DNA from: SABI01 sp028532915
GTDB taxonomy: Bacteria > Spirochaetota > Spirochaetia > Sphaerochaetales > Sphaerochaetaceae
Assembly (NCBI GenBank): GCA_963677225.1
Contig: OY781923.1
Location: 1,550,001-1,614,000 of the forward strand
DNA: 64,000 nucleotides
Direction: 5' to 3'
This document shows positions 43,733 to 52,422 of this stretch, piece by piece. Each line of letters starts with the position of its first letter. The stretch's first letter is position 1. The position numbers and the translations under genes were made by a program. The notes under the pieces are model-generated. The model was not told the DNA's origin. It did no database searches and saw only the letters and a program-made list of their open reading frames with translations.

Positions 43733-43768
43733 ATGCGGCCTTATTGAGTTGAAATCATAAGGTCGCAT
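43733..43768 (+). promoter_or_regulatory. Intercistronic hairpin between binding-protein and ATPase genes
   Basis: ATGCGGCCTTAT (43733-43744) pairs with ATAAGGTCGCAT (43757-43768) over 12 positions, with one G-U pair in RNA, and a 12-base loop. No T tail follows, so this is more likely an mRNA-stabilising or partial-attenuation structure that keeps binding-protein levels above the membrane subunits (inference). Confidence 0.6.
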
Positions 43769-43784
43769 ACATAGGTATAAGAAG

Positions 43785-45311
43785 ATGAATGAAGATTATA
43801 TTTTGGAAGTTCGCAATATAACGAAGGAATTTCCCGGCGTCAGGGCGCTGGACAATGTCGATTTCAAGGTGAAAAGGGGAGAGATACATTGTCTTGTAGG
43901 CGAAAACGGGGCCGGAAAATCCACACTTATGAATGTAGTCAGCGGTGTGTACCCGAAAGGGAGTTATGAAGGCGAGGTCGTCTTCAACGGAAAGGTGACC
44001 AATTACAGAAGTACGAAAGACAGCGAACAGGATGGGCTGGCGATCATCCATCAGGAACTCACGCTGAGTCCCTATCTCTCGATCTATGAGAATCTCTTTC
44101 TCGGACATATGAAAACACGATTCGGAGTCATCGACTGGGACTCCTGTCTGAGAGATTCTTATCCCTTGCTCAAAAGAGTGGGGCTGAACGAGAAGCCGCA
44201 GACTATCGTGAGCAAGATGAGTGTAGGCAAACAGCAGCTGGTAGAGATCGCCAGGGCAATCTCTCAGGATGCTCAGCTCATCATCTTCGATGAGCCCACC
44301 TCATCTCTCAATGACGATGAGAGTCATAAACTGCTTAGTCTCATGAAGGAATTCAAGGAATCGGGTATCACATGTATCATGATCTCCCATAAGCTTGATG
44401 AAGTACTCTCGGTCGCAGATTCGATCACGATACTCCGTGACGGACTGTCTATCGAATCGATAGACGTAACCGGGGAAAAGGTGAGTGAACAGAGAATCAT
44501 CCGGGGAATGGTCGGAAGAGAACTGAAGAACCTGTTTCCGAAGAAGGAACCTGATATCGGAACGGTCGTGTTCGAAGTGAAGAACTGGACCGTGTACCAT
44601 CCCGACTACCATACGATGAAGATCGTAGATGATGCCTCGTTTTTCGTACGAAAAGGAGAGATCGTGAGTTTCTGCGGTCCTATGGGAGCGGGGCGTACCG
44701 AAATGATGATGAGCATCTTCGGCAACAGTTACGGATACGGTGCGACCGGCGAGATATATCTCAATGGGGAGAAGGTTGAATTCGACTCACCGAAAACCGC
44801 AATACGAAAAGGTGTAGGATATGTCTCGGAAGACAGGAAGAATCTCGGACTGATTCTGATTCAGGATGTGAAGACGAATATCTCGAATTCGAGTCTCCCG
44901 ATGATCTCAAAAAGAGGGGTGGTGAACAAGCGGACTGAGATTTCGAAGGCCGAAGAGTTCAGAAAGGCTCTCAACATCAAGACCCCATCGGTGCATCAGA
45001 TAGTCAGAAACCTTTCGGGCGGAAATCAGCAGAAGGTCGTTTTAAGCAGATGTCTTCTCGCATCCCCTGATATCTTCATCGTCGATGAGCCCACAAGAGG
45101 GATCGATGTGGGGGCGAAGTTCGAGATTTACAGCATCCTCAACGATATGGTGAAACAGGGAAAGAGTGTTATCGTCGTTTCCTCAGAACTTGCAGAGGCT
45201 ATCAGCATGTCGGATAGGATCTATGTGATGAATGAAGGAAAAATCAAGGGGGTGATCCCTCGCGAAGAAGCAACCCAAGAGGGAATCATGCGGATGGCTT
45301 TAGTTGACTAG
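43785..45311 (+). CDS. Monosaccharide ABC transporter ATPase, two-domain (GguA/XylG/MglA type)
   Basis: Two ABC domains in 508 residues. The first has Walker A VGENGAGKSTLMNVVSG near residue 37 and signature KMSVGKQQLVEIARA near 145. Its Walker B is LIIFDEPTSSLND. The second has the atypical Walker A GPMGAGRTEMMMS near 292, signature NLSGGNQQKVVLSR near 408 and Walker B DIFIVDEPTRGIDVG. A degenerate second Walker A is normal for sugar ABC ATPases of this class. It lies between the binding protein and the permease and should power import. Confidence 0.93.
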   Translation: MNEDYILEVRNITKEFPGVRALDNVDFKVKRGEIHCLVGENGAGKSTLMNVVSGVYPKGSYEGEVVFNGKVTNYRSTKDSEQDGLAIIHQELTLSPYLSIYENLFLGHMKTRFGVIDWDSCLRDSYPLLKRVGLNEKPQTIVSKMSVGKQQLVEIARAISQDAQLIIFDEPTSSLNDDESHKLLSLMKEFKESGITCIMISHKLDEVLSVADSITILRDGLSIESIDVTGEKVSEQRIIRGMVGRELKNLFPKKEPDIGTVVFEVKNWTVYHPDYHTMKIVDDASFFVRKGEIVSFCGPMGAGRTEMMMSIFGNSYGYGATGEIYLNGEKVEFDSPKTAIRKGVGYVSEDRKNLGLILIQDVKTNISNSSLPMISKRGVVNKRTEISKAEEFRKALNIKTPSVHQIVRNLSGGNQQKVVLSRCLLASPDIFIVDEPTRGIDVGAKFEIYSILNDMVKQGKSVIVVSSELAEAISMSDRIYVMNEGKIKGVIPREEATQEGIMRMALVD

Positions 45312-45320
45312 GAGGAATTC

Positions 45321-46514
45321 ATGGTAAGTGCAGCCCAGATAGAACAGATTTCATTTTTCAAACTTGCAAAACAGAACATGAGAAAAATATCGATGTTTTT
45401 AGTGCTCGGTCTGATCATCATCGTGTTCGCGTTTCTCACGGGAGGAGTCAATCTCACTCCGCGAAACATAACGAATATTTTCATCCAGAACAGTTATATT
45501 CTCATACTTACGGTGGGAATGGTTCTGGTTATCATCATAGGAAATATTGATCTTTCGGTAGGTTCGGTAATTGCCTTCCTCGGTGCTCTCAGTGCGATGA
45601 TCTACAATACAGGAATAGGAGTGGTGCCCACTCTGATTCTATCGCTTCTTCTAGGTGCCGCAATAGGAACGTTCCAGGCCTTCTGGATAGCATATATGCA
45701 CATACCTGCTTTTATCGTAACACTCGCAGGGATGCTGCTGTTCAGAGGTCTTACCTACATCATTACGAATGTCACTCCGATTTCTCTTATCGATGACAGG
45801 TATAAACAGATAGCTTCAGGTTCGCTGAATATTGAAGGATTCACGATAGCCGGTCTTGACGGCCTTTCGATAATCGTCGCGCTGGTTCTTGTGGTCGCCC
45901 TTGTCTATTTTACCATCAGAAGCAGAAACCAGCATATAGCTCACGGTTTCACCGTTCTTCCGTTCAGATTTACTCTATACAGAATCGTGGCACTCAGTGC
46001 TCTGATACTGTTCATCTTCTACAAGTTTTCGGCATATAGAGGAATTCCGACAGTCTCAGTTGTCCTCATCGTTGTGACAGCAATATTCGTATTTCTTACA
46101 AACAATACCGTTATCGGTAGATATATCTATGCGGTGGGAGGAAATGCAAAATCAGCAAAACTCTCCGGTATCAACTCTGAACAGGTTGTGTTCATTACCC
46201 ATGTTATCATGGGACTGCTGTGCGGGTTATCAGGAATGGTCTTTACCGCCTATATGAACAGTGCTCTTCCTCAGGCGGGAGTGAACTTCGAACTCGATGC
46301 CATCGCATCCTGTTTCATAGGCGGAGCTGCAGCGAGCGGAGGTATCGGAACAACTATCGGTGCTATAACCGGAGGGCTTGTCATGGGAGTCATCAACAAC
46401 GGCATGTCACTGATGAACATTGGAGCCGACTGGCAGTATGTTGTCAAGGCCGTCATTCTTCTCCTTGCAGTATTCTACGATATCATGAGCAGAAGAAAAT
46501 CGGGATTGGGCTGA
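45321..46514 (+). CDS. Monosaccharide ABC transporter permease (GguB/XylH type)
   Basis: A polytopic membrane protein of 397 residues with about ten helices. GNIDLSVGSVIAFLGALSAM near residue 74 is the family signature; GLTYIITNVTPISL and FIGGAAASGGIGTTIGAI are also conserved. A long loop near 195-225 (IRSRNQHIAHGFTVLP) fits the MmsB/GguB/XylH subgroup. GGAGG lies 7 bases before ATG 45321. It is the last gene of the operon, and a strong hairpin follows. Confidence 0.93.
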   Translation: MVSAAQIEQISFFKLAKQNMRKISMFLVLGLIIIVFAFLTGGVNLTPRNITNIFIQNSYILILTVGMVLVIIIGNIDLSVGSVIAFLGALSAMIYNTGIGVVPTLILSLLLGAAIGTFQAFWIAYMHIPAFIVTLAGMLLFRGLTYIITNVTPISLIDDRYKQIASGSLNIEGFTIAGLDGLSIIVALVLVVALVYFTIRSRNQHIAHGFTVLPFRFTLYRIVALSALILFIFYKFSAYRGIPTVSVVLIVVTAIFVFLTNNTVIGRYIYAVGGNAKSAKLSGINSEQVVFITHVIMGLLCGLSGMVFTAYMNSALPQAGVNFELDAIASCFIGGAAASGGIGTTIGAITGGLVMGVINNGMSLMNIGADWQYVVKAVILLLAVFYDIMSRRKSGLG

Positions 46515-46525
46515 TAGACAGATGG

Positions 46526-46555
46526 CAGGGCCCCAAAAGGGCCCTGTTTCTTACG
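46526..46555. terminator. Terminator between the sugar permease and the DUF1015 gene
   Basis: CAGGGCCC (46526-46533) and GGGCCCTG (46539-46546) form a perfect 8-bp GC-rich stem with a CAAAA loop, followed by TTTCTTACG. Lying between convergent genes, it may work in both directions. Confidence 0.8.
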
Positions 46556-46556
46556 T

Positions 46557-47879
46557 TTACGGTTTGATTCTTCTTGCTTCCATGTAGTAACGCTTCTCGT
46601 TTGCTTCACCCATACTGAAAGTCTTTCTCGGAAGAGCTCCGTCTTTTATGATAGTCTTAAAAAAAGTCGATTTATCTACGGCAGGTAGGAACAGACCGAT
46701 GTTTCCGTTTTGGGCTCCGAGCTCTCTGGTCACTTCCTCGCCGTGAATATAATCGACACTGAGATTCTCATCATCTTTTGATAGAAGGTCGTCAATTACG
46801 TACTGAAGAACTCCTGCGGCTATCGCGGATGCCCCGTTTTCGACGGTAATGAGGTAATACCCGTCCTTATCATTATATCCGAAACGTATTCCGTCGCGGG
46901 AATCGGCGATCTTTTCCATAAGATCTGAAAGACCTTCGGTACTCTCGAATGAGAATTCATCACAATATTTAGAGAGTGTTTCGAAGAAAAGATCTTTCGG
47001 AGTGTTGAACAACACACGATGGATCGGTTCAAACACAAGACCGGGATCGAAGATATTCTCGATTTCGACGAGAGCATATCGTGCCGGATGTGTCGCTCTG
47101 AGGTCTTCAGGGAGATCTTTCTTGATATCGTCCCAGCAGGCCTTTGCCGTCGCGAGAGAATGATTTCCGTCACCCATGGCATAGATGAGAGGATTTTCGG
47201 GGTCGGCAGAATCGAAAAGATCTCTGAATCCGTCGGCTATGGCGGTGAAGTCGGCTTCGCCTCTGATCGCATATGAGGTAAGATGTCCTCCGTTCTGCAT
47301 CAATTCCGTATCATAGACCTTCTTGAGTTCGTCTTTTCTCTGAATGAAAGGTTCTATTATCTTCTTTTTCTCATCACTGATGAGTACCATGATATGAGGC
47401 AGTTCGAGCGGAGCATCTTTTCTGATCTGCTTTCTGGGGGGAATCCTGGATTCGATGGTTCCCTCTGTAGCTCTGACGATCGTTCGGGATCCTTTCGACC
47501 AGTCATACTGCTCCAGATCCAAGGCGGCCATAAGACCCCAGCGGCTCACATTCTGAGATGTCTGCCGGTGAACGAGGAAGAAGGTTTGAGGGTATTCATC
47601 GAAGATATTCTGTTCTAGATACGATGCCATCGCCCTGTTGATCGACCGGATTCTGACCTGCGGATCTTTCTCTTCGAGATATACCTCTGGATAGATCATA
47701 TGAAGGGTGGACGGCGCATCACCGACATACTCGTTCACAGCCTTCCAATAATCGAGTTCAGAGGTGAACTGATCGCAGGCAACCACGGCCCATCTTGTAA
47801 GATCAACCTTCGAAGAAGGAATCAGGATATCGGGAGGGCATATACCGTACTGTTTCAGATTCTCAATTACATTTTTCAT
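46557..47879 (-). CDS. DUF1015 family protein
   Basis: The family is recognised by the N-terminal RWAVVACDQFTSELDYW and the central AMGDGNHSLATAKACWDD near residue 235, which replaces the DGHHRYETA motif of many relatives. SerK, an ADP-dependent serine kinase of archaea, is a distant relative, so a phosphotransferase-like activity is possible but unproved. At 440 residues the length is usual. AAGGATG precedes the ATG. It is transcribed alone on the minus strand, divergent from a small membrane protein gene. Confidence 0.88.
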   Translation of the reverse strand: MKNVIENLKQYGICPPDILIPSSKVDLTRWAVVACDQFTSELDYWKAVNEYVGDAPSTLHMIYPEVYLEEKDPQVRIRSINRAMASYLEQNIFDEYPQTFFLVHRQTSQNVSRWGLMAALDLEQYDWSKGSRTIVRATEGTIESRIPPRKQIRKDAPLELPHIMVLISDEKKKIIEPFIQRKDELKKVYDTELMQNGGHLTSYAIRGEADFTAIADGFRDLFDSADPENPLIYAMGDGNHSLATAKACWDDIKKDLPEDLRATHPARYALVEIENIFDPGLVFEPIHRVLFNTPKDLFFETLSKYCDEFSFESTEGLSDLMEKIADSRDGIRFGYNDKDGYYLITVENGASAIAAGVLQYVIDDLLSKDDENLSVDYIHGEEVTRELGAQNGNIGLFLPAVDKSTFFKTIIKDGALPRKTFSMGEANEKRYYMEARRIKP

Positions 47880-47992
47880 AATACATCCTTACCATAAAAT
47901 TAGAAATCGTATGTCATTGTACGGGAAATGTCGAAATCGGGCAACTGAATTATCTCTGGTCCCTGTATCCTATTTCATCCTCTCAGCCATTG

Positions 47993-48001
47993 TGTTATAC
48001 T
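47993..48001 (+). promoter_or_regulatory. Extended -10 promoter immediately before the small membrane protein gene
   Basis: TGTTATACT (47993-48001) is an extended -10; a weak TTTCAT lies 17 bases upstream of TATACT. The predicted start near 48008 is only about 2 bases before ATG 48010, so the mRNA may be leaderless. Inferred from spacing alone. Confidence 0.45.
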
Positions 48002-48009
48002 CGTCTCGT

Positions 48010-48354
48010 ATGATAAGAACACGGAGAGTACTCTCCTTCAGTGCAAGGGTCTATACCTATATATTACTTTTCAATCTCTTTTTTTATGCCCTGTTTCTTA
48101 TGCGGCTGCTGATGAATGTCACCGCTGAGTTCGCTCAGATCACACAGGTATTGTGCCTCACATCCTCGACGATCGGAATCCTGTACGGGCTCTATCTGCT
48201 GCTGCTGGTTATCGGTCTATTGTTCCATGATCATATCTTCCTTGTTAGGGCAGCAGTCTTCTCACTTGTAAAAATTCTGATCCATATATTCATTCTAATC
48301 AGTGCCCAATTCATTATACACATTACCGAAACCGGAATCATACTAACTATGTAA
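48010..48354 (+). CDS. Small integral membrane protein of unknown function
   Basis: A 114-residue hydrophobic protein with three likely helices: YTYILLFNLFFYALFLMRLL, then STIGILYGLYLLLLVIGLLF, then LVKILIHIFILISAQFIIHI. A basic start (MIRTRRVLSF) suggests the N-terminus is cytoplasmic. The frame is open back to ATG 47911, but the extended -10 at 47993-48001 would then lie inside the gene, so I prefer ATG 48010 even though it has no ribosome site. aroH follows after 14 bases with GAGAGGG before its ATG. No family recognised. Confidence 0.6.
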   Translation: MIRTRRVLSFSARVYTYILLFNLFFYALFLMRLLMNVTAEFAQITQVLCLTSSTIGILYGLYLLLLVIGLLFHDHIFLVRAAVFSLVKILIHIFILISAQFIIHITETGIILTM

Positions 48355-48368
48355 GAGAGGGAAAAACG

Positions 48369-48734
48369 ATGATGAGATTATTCGCGCTTCGCGGCGCGAC
48401 ACAGCTGCAGGCGGACAGCGCCCAGGAGATGATGGAAAAAGTAGGAACTCTGGCAGACTCGCTGTTCAAGGAGAATTCGATCGACCCTTCCGATGTCGTT
48501 TCGATCCATTTTACCGTGACCGGAGATCTTCATTCGATGAATCCTGCCACAGCCTACCGAAGGTGGACAAACGAATCGAAAATCCCTCTATTCTGCAGCA
48601 GGGAACCCGATATCGACGGTATGATGCCCCGTGTGGTGCGTGTTCTCATGTATCTGTATAAAGATGATCAGTCTCCATCACTGAAGGCTCAGTATCATGG
48701 GAACACAAGACAGCTGCGGCCGGACATTTTTTAA
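48369..48734 (+). CDS. aroH: Chorismate mutase, AroH type
   Basis: Converts chorismate to prephenate for Phe and Tyr synthesis. This is the trimeric AroH (Bacillus-type) fold, not the all-helical AroQ type. RLFALRGATQL at the N-terminus, DVVSIHFTVTGDLHSMNPA near residue 42, IPLFCSREPDIDGMMPRVVR near residue 71 and the late YHGNTRQLRPDI match it. The Arg residues of the active site (R8, R87-R90 region) are present. The length of 121 residues is usual. It complements aroB elsewhere in the window. Confidence 0.93.
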   Translation: MMRLFALRGATQLQADSAQEMMEKVGTLADSLFKENSIDPSDVVSIHFTVTGDLHSMNPATAYRRWTNESKIPLFCSREPDIDGMMPRVVRVLMYLYKDDQSPSLKAQYHGNTRQLRPDIF

Positions 48735-48757
48735 ACTATACCGGTAGAACTCAATTA

Positions 48758-48785
48758 TTGACATTACAGCTCACTAGTGTAGAAT
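48758..48785 (+). promoter_or_regulatory. Sigma-70-type promoter of the secreted helical-repeat protein
   Basis: TTGACA (48758-48763) and TAGAAT (48780-48785) are 16 bases apart. The transcript would start near 48792, with GAGGAGAG before ATG 48815. Confidence 0.7.
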
Positions 48786-48814
48786 AAATTAAACACCTAG
48801 TGAGGAGAGTTTAC

Positions 48815-49732
48815 ATGAAAAAAATATCTATGATCGTTTTGGCTGTTCTGCTGATCGCAAGTCCTCTGTTTGCAGATTTCAATGCCCGGCTGAATGAAAT
48901 GGACACACTGTTCATCAATGACAAACTGGATGAATGCAGGGACATGATTGATGATGCGATAGAAAAAACCAATGATCCAGTAGAATTGAGTGAACTCTAC
49001 TGGAGATTGTCACGCGTTATCTTATCGATTGCCGATGAACTTGAAGTACTGGGTGCTCAAGAAGATGAATTGTATTCCCTTTTCGAAGAAGGGGAAATGT
49101 ATGCGGACAAATCGATTGAACTTCATGAGAACGCTCCCGCCTATGTCTATAAGGCTTCGAATATCGGGCGGTGGGGTGAATTGAAAGGTCCTCTGAATGC
49201 TTTGTCCAAGGCAGACCCGATACGTGAAACTATCAGATACGTTGTCAACGACCTGGGTGATATGGACCAGACGATCGGCTGGTACGTCATCGGTCAGCTC
49301 TATTATCTTCTTCCAGGATGGCCGATCTCATATGGAAATCAGGATATTGCTATCTCTGTTGCCAGAAAGGCGGTAGACACCATTCCCAAAAAGATGCTCT
49401 ACCCGGGACATTTCAAAGCTCTCGCTGTAATGCTGTGGGACAGGAACTGGAGTTCATCAAAGAGGAATTCAAAGATAAAATCTATAGAAAGGAGCTGGAA
49501 GAAGGAATCTGATGATCCGTTCGAGCAGACCTACTATTATGAGGGTTCTCAGGGAGTGAAACATGTTCCTTTCTACTCTTCAGTCGCACTGAACAAGATG
49601 AGCGACAGACAGGAAGCTGTTCTTCTGCTCAACTACGCCCTGGCAAAATATGAAGCATGGCCCATCCACACCAGAGGTGATAAGAGAAATAAAGCGGAGA
49701 TCGATAATTTATTAAAAGAATGGGGATTTTAG
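48815..49732 (+). CDS. Secreted TPR-like helical-repeat protein
   Basis: A clear signal peptide (MKKISMIVLAVLLIASPLFA) is followed by a mature domain of about 285 residues. It is rich in helix pairs with a TPR feel: LNEMDTLFINDKLDECRDMI, LSELYWRLSRVILSIADEL and AISVARKAVDTIPKKML. No cysteine or lipobox is present, so it is probably soluble in the periplasm. ATG 48815 is chosen over the upstream frame start for its GAGGAGAG. It has its own promoter and lies directly before the tRNA genes. The specific function is unknown. Confidence 0.85.
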   Translation: MKKISMIVLAVLLIASPLFADFNARLNEMDTLFINDKLDECRDMIDDAIEKTNDPVELSELYWRLSRVILSIADELEVLGAQEDELYSLFEEGEMYADKSIELHENAPAYVYKASNIGRWGELKGPLNALSKADPIRETIRYVVNDLGDMDQTIGWYVIGQLYYLLPGWPISYGNQDIAISVARKAVDTIPKKMLYPGHFKALAVMLWDRNWSSSKRNSKIKSIERSWKKESDDPFEQTYYYEGSQGVKHVPFYSSVALNKMSDRQEAVLLLNYALAKYEAWPIHTRGDKRNKAEIDNLLKEWGF

Positions 49733-49733
49733 C

Positions 49734-49763
49734 TTGACAAAAAGGGGCTCTTTTTTCTATAGT
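49734..49763 (+). promoter_or_regulatory. Promoter of the tRNA-Thr/tRNA-Tyr unit
   Basis: TTGACA (49734-49739) and TATAGT (49758-49763) are 18 bases apart, and the expected start near 49770 is 5 bases before the tRNA-Thr 5' end. The -35 begins immediately after the upstream stop codon. Confidence 0.75.
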
Positions 49764-49774
49764 ACACCGGTAAC

Positions 49775-49848
49775 GCCACCTTAGCTCAGCTGGCCAGAGC
49801 ACGTGACTTGTAATCTCGGGGTCGTCAGTTCGAATCTGACAGGTGGCT
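49775..49848 (+). tRNA. tRNA-Thr (anticodon TGT)
   Basis: Acceptor arms GCCACCT and AGGTGGC pair over 7 bp with discriminator T. The D-arm GCTC/GAGC, anticodon loop CTTGTAA with TGT, and T-arm GTCAG-TTCGAAT-CTGAC are all present. The anticodon stem CGTGA/TCTCG has one T-T mismatch at its third pair. CCA is not encoded. The window also has CCA-adding enzyme, RNase Z, RNase P RNA and TsaC, all of which should act on it. Confidence 0.95.
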
Positions 49849-49897
49849 ATTGACTTTAATAGATCTTTTCTGTAAGGTCATCAAGGTAGTTTAGTAC

Positions 49898-49979
49898 GGG
49901 GAGGTTCCCGAGTGGCCAAAGGGGGCAGACTGTAAATCTGTTGGCTCAGCCTTCGAAGGTTCGAATCCTTCTCTCCCCA
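49898..49979 (+). tRNA. tRNA-Tyr (anticodon GTA)
   Basis: Acceptor arms GGGGAGG and TCTCCCC pair with one G-T. The anticodon loop CTGTAAA has GTA. A long variable arm, as in class II tRNAs, follows the anticodon stem, and the T-arm ends with GGTTCGAATCC. The discriminator is A and CCA is not encoded. It lies 49 bases after tRNA-Thr. Confidence 0.95.
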
Positions 49980-49987
49980 AAAAAGTT

Positions 49988-50017
49988 GGTCTTCTATCCA
50001 GAAGACCTTCTTTTTTT
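49988..50017 (+). terminator. Rho-independent terminator after tRNA-Tyr
   Basis: GGTCTTCT (49988-49995) and AGAAGACC (50000-50007) form a perfect 8-bp stem with loop ATCC, followed by TTCTTTTTTT. The next gene starts at 50033. Confidence 0.92.
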
Positions 50018-50032
50018 GATAAGGATATGTTG

Positions 50033-50500
50033 ATGGAATGTTTTTATGAAGATGGCCTCGCATTCACTTGTCTTCCGGGTTGTCGGTACTGTTGTGCGGT
50101 AGAACCCGGCTTCGTTTTCCTTTCTATGAATGATTTACAGCGATTATGTTCATTCACTCAAAAACCAGTAAAAGATTTCGTGGCTGAATTCTGCATTAAA
50201 GTACCTATGGGAAGCCATCATTATCTTTCGTTAAAAGAAAGAGATAACCATGACTGCATATTTCTCGGAGAGAAAGGATGCACGGTCTATGAAAGCAGAC
50301 CTGTACAGTGTTCAACATACCCGTTCTGGGCTCATATCCTTTCGTCCGGGAAAAGTTGGGAAGAGGAGAAAAAATGGTGTCCGGGAATAGGGAAGGGCGT
50401 TCTTCATTCGAAAGAAAAGATTGATGAACAGCTTTCGCTGCGCAAAGAGAATCAGCCTCTCATATTCGAAGAACTGGATATGAGTCTCATCCTTTCTTGA
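50033..50500 (+). CDS. YkgJ-family cysteine-cluster protein
   Basis: A 155-residue protein with the metal-chelating cysteine pattern of the YkgJ/UPF0153 family. FTCLPGCRYCCAVEPG lies near residue 11, DCIFLGEKGCTVYESRP near residue 82, QCSTYPFW just after and WCPGIGKG near 118. The family is thought to bind zinc or iron; no reaction is established. ATG 50033 is used because AAGGA sits 7 bases before it but only 1 base before ATG 50027. It is followed by dnaG after 33 bases. Confidence 0.9.
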   Translation: MECFYEDGLAFTCLPGCRYCCAVEPGFVFLSMNDLQRLCSFTQKPVKDFVAEFCIKVPMGSHHYLSLKERDNHDCIFLGEKGCTVYESRPVQCSTYPFWAHILSSGKSWEEEKKWCPGIGKGVLHSKEKIDEQLSLRKENQPLIFEELDMSLILS

Positions 50501-50533
50501 AAAGTGATATCCTTAGATGAATAATGGAAGTAT

Positions 50534-52333
50534 ATGGCAAAGATTTCACAGTTAGTGATCGAAGAAATTAAATCAAAAATCTCCATGGTGGAACTTGTTT
50601 CCCGCTATCTGACGCTGCAGAAGAAAGGAGACAGATACTGGGGACTGTGCCCTTTTCATGATGAGAAGACCCCTTCTTTCTCTGTATTGCCCGACAAAGG
50701 TTTCTTCCATTGTTTCGGATGCGGAAAGAGCGGATCGCTTTTCGATTTCGTTATGGAGATGGAACACCTGAATTTCCCGGAAAGTGTAAGGTATCTGGCA
50801 GAGTCGGCAGGAATCCAGATAGAACAGGAAAGCGAAAGTGAAAAACAGAAGAGATCGGAGAAAGAGACCCTCACAGACCTGTATAACAAGATAGCCAACA
50901 GTTTTCACTACATCCTGACCTCTTCCAGGCTCGGCGAACAGGCAAGCTCATATCTGAAGGAAAGAAGTATCAGTGCAGAATCGGTTGAAAAATTCTGTAT
51001 CGGCTACGCTCCTGAAGATCCTTCCTGGCTCTACGATTTCCTCAAAGGCAAACACTACAGTGACCCTCTTTTGCTTAAATCTGGACTCTTTTCTAAAAAC
51101 GGCCGGTTTTATCCACTGTTCAGGGACCGTGTGATGTTTCCGATCAGGGACTGGAAAGGTGATGTCGTTGCTTTCGGGGGAAGAGATCTCAGCGGCAGTT
51201 CTAAGGCAAAATATATCAATACTCCCGAGACTATACTGTATCGGAAACGAGAGATCGTCTACGGACTATATGAATCATTGAAGGATATCAAACAGCAGCA
51301 GCACGCGATCCTGTGTGAAGGTTACTTCGATGTCATTGCCATGCATCAGGCAGGTATGCAGATAGCCGTGGCCCCACTTGGAACTGCGTTCACACATGAG
51401 CAGGGAAAGCTCATACGAAGGTATGCTTCGACCATTTCGACTCTATTCGACAGCGACAGTGCCGGAAGAGAAGCAACGAAGAAGGCTCTCACAGTCTGTG
51501 AATCGCTGGGGATCGAAAACAGGGTGATCACTTTAAGTGCAGCAAAGGACCCAGCGGAATACATGGAATCATTCGGCAGGGAAGAGCTGCTGAAAGAGTG
51601 TTCTAAAGGCAAAAGCGGCTTCGATTATCTTGTATCTTCGTCGATTTCATTGTATGATAATAAGAAGGCTACAGGGAAGTTGCAGATATTTAATGAACTC
51701 ATACCATATCTAGATGCTGTTGAATCTCAAATCGTCCAGCAGTCCTATTTGCATGAGCTTGCCCAATATCTTCAATTGGATGAGTCTACTCTTATGCAGG
51801 AATACAGGCACAAGGGTGTGCAGAGACCTAAATTAGAACGGGAGGCCAACTTACATTCTCAGAACATGAAAGACATTGCTTTGAAAAGCACTCAGTATTC
51901 GCAAGATGTGTATGCCTTATTAACTCTGATGAATAACCGCTCCCTCTTCCTTGATGTGCGAAATAAGCTGCATATAGATGATCTTGTTGATGAAGAAGCT
52001 ATTTCTCTGTATACGGTACTGGAGGATGCGACCAGAAACGGAATAGCCGACAGTGATGAGCTGGTGCTGCAGATGATTGAGGATGAGGCTCTCAAGAACA
52101 AGGTGGCAATGAGTTTTCAGTCAAAAGAATTTACAGTTAATCCGCAAGATGTTATACATGAGTTGCTTAATCGTATAACTCTTCGTACATTAGAGAAATC
52201 ACAGAAGAATCTTGAGAGGTTGATCGCATTGGCTTCGAAAGATTCATCTGTGTCGATAGATGTCTCAAATCTCTTATATGAGAAGAAATCTGTCGATGAG
52301 AAGATTACTGCGTTGAGAAATGCTTCGCATTAG
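50534..52333 (+). CDS. dnaG: DNA primase
   Basis: Makes RNA primers at the replication fork. The CHC2 zinc domain has C39 and H42 (in GLCPFHDEKTPSF) and C60 and C63 (in FHCFGCGKSGS). The RNA-polymerase domain includes MFPIRDWKGDVVAFGGRDL near 205. TOPRIM shows ILCEGYFDVIAMHQAGM near 262 and LFDSDSAGREA near 310. A C-terminal helicase-interaction region of about 150 residues follows. The length of 599 residues is normal. It precedes rpoD, as in the bacterial macromolecular-synthesis gene order. Confidence 0.97.
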   Translation: MAKISQLVIEEIKSKISMVELVSRYLTLQKKGDRYWGLCPFHDEKTPSFSVLPDKGFFHCFGCGKSGSLFDFVMEMEHLNFPESVRYLAESAGIQIEQESESEKQKRSEKETLTDLYNKIANSFHYILTSSRLGEQASSYLKERSISAESVEKFCIGYAPEDPSWLYDFLKGKHYSDPLLLKSGLFSKNGRFYPLFRDRVMFPIRDWKGDVVAFGGRDLSGSSKAKYINTPETILYRKREIVYGLYESLKDIKQQQHAILCEGYFDVIAMHQAGMQIAVAPLGTAFTHEQGKLIRRYASTISTLFDSDSAGREATKKALTVCESLGIENRVITLSAAKDPAEYMESFGREELLKECSKGKSGFDYLVSSSISLYDNKKATGKLQIFNELIPYLDAVESQIVQQSYLHELAQYLQLDESTLMQEYRHKGVQRPKLEREANLHSQNMKDIALKSTQYSQDVYALLTLMNNRSLFLDVRNKLHIDDLVDEEAISLYTVLEDATRNGIADSDELVLQMIEDEALKNKVAMSFQSKEFTVNPQDVIHELLNRITLRTLEKSQKNLERLIALASKDSSVSIDVSNLLYEKKSVDEKITALRNASH

Positions 52334-52422
52334 AACAGGAATGTACTCCTCAGAAGTGGGGATATAGATATTTGCACCGGATGGAAGAACCGGTGGGCGA
52401 GATGAGGTGGTGAACCCAAGAT

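Noticed and set aside
52375..52395. Terminator between dnaG and rpoD
   Set aside because: CACCGG/CCGGTG forms a 6-bp hairpin but is followed by GGCGAG with no T run; at most an attenuation element.
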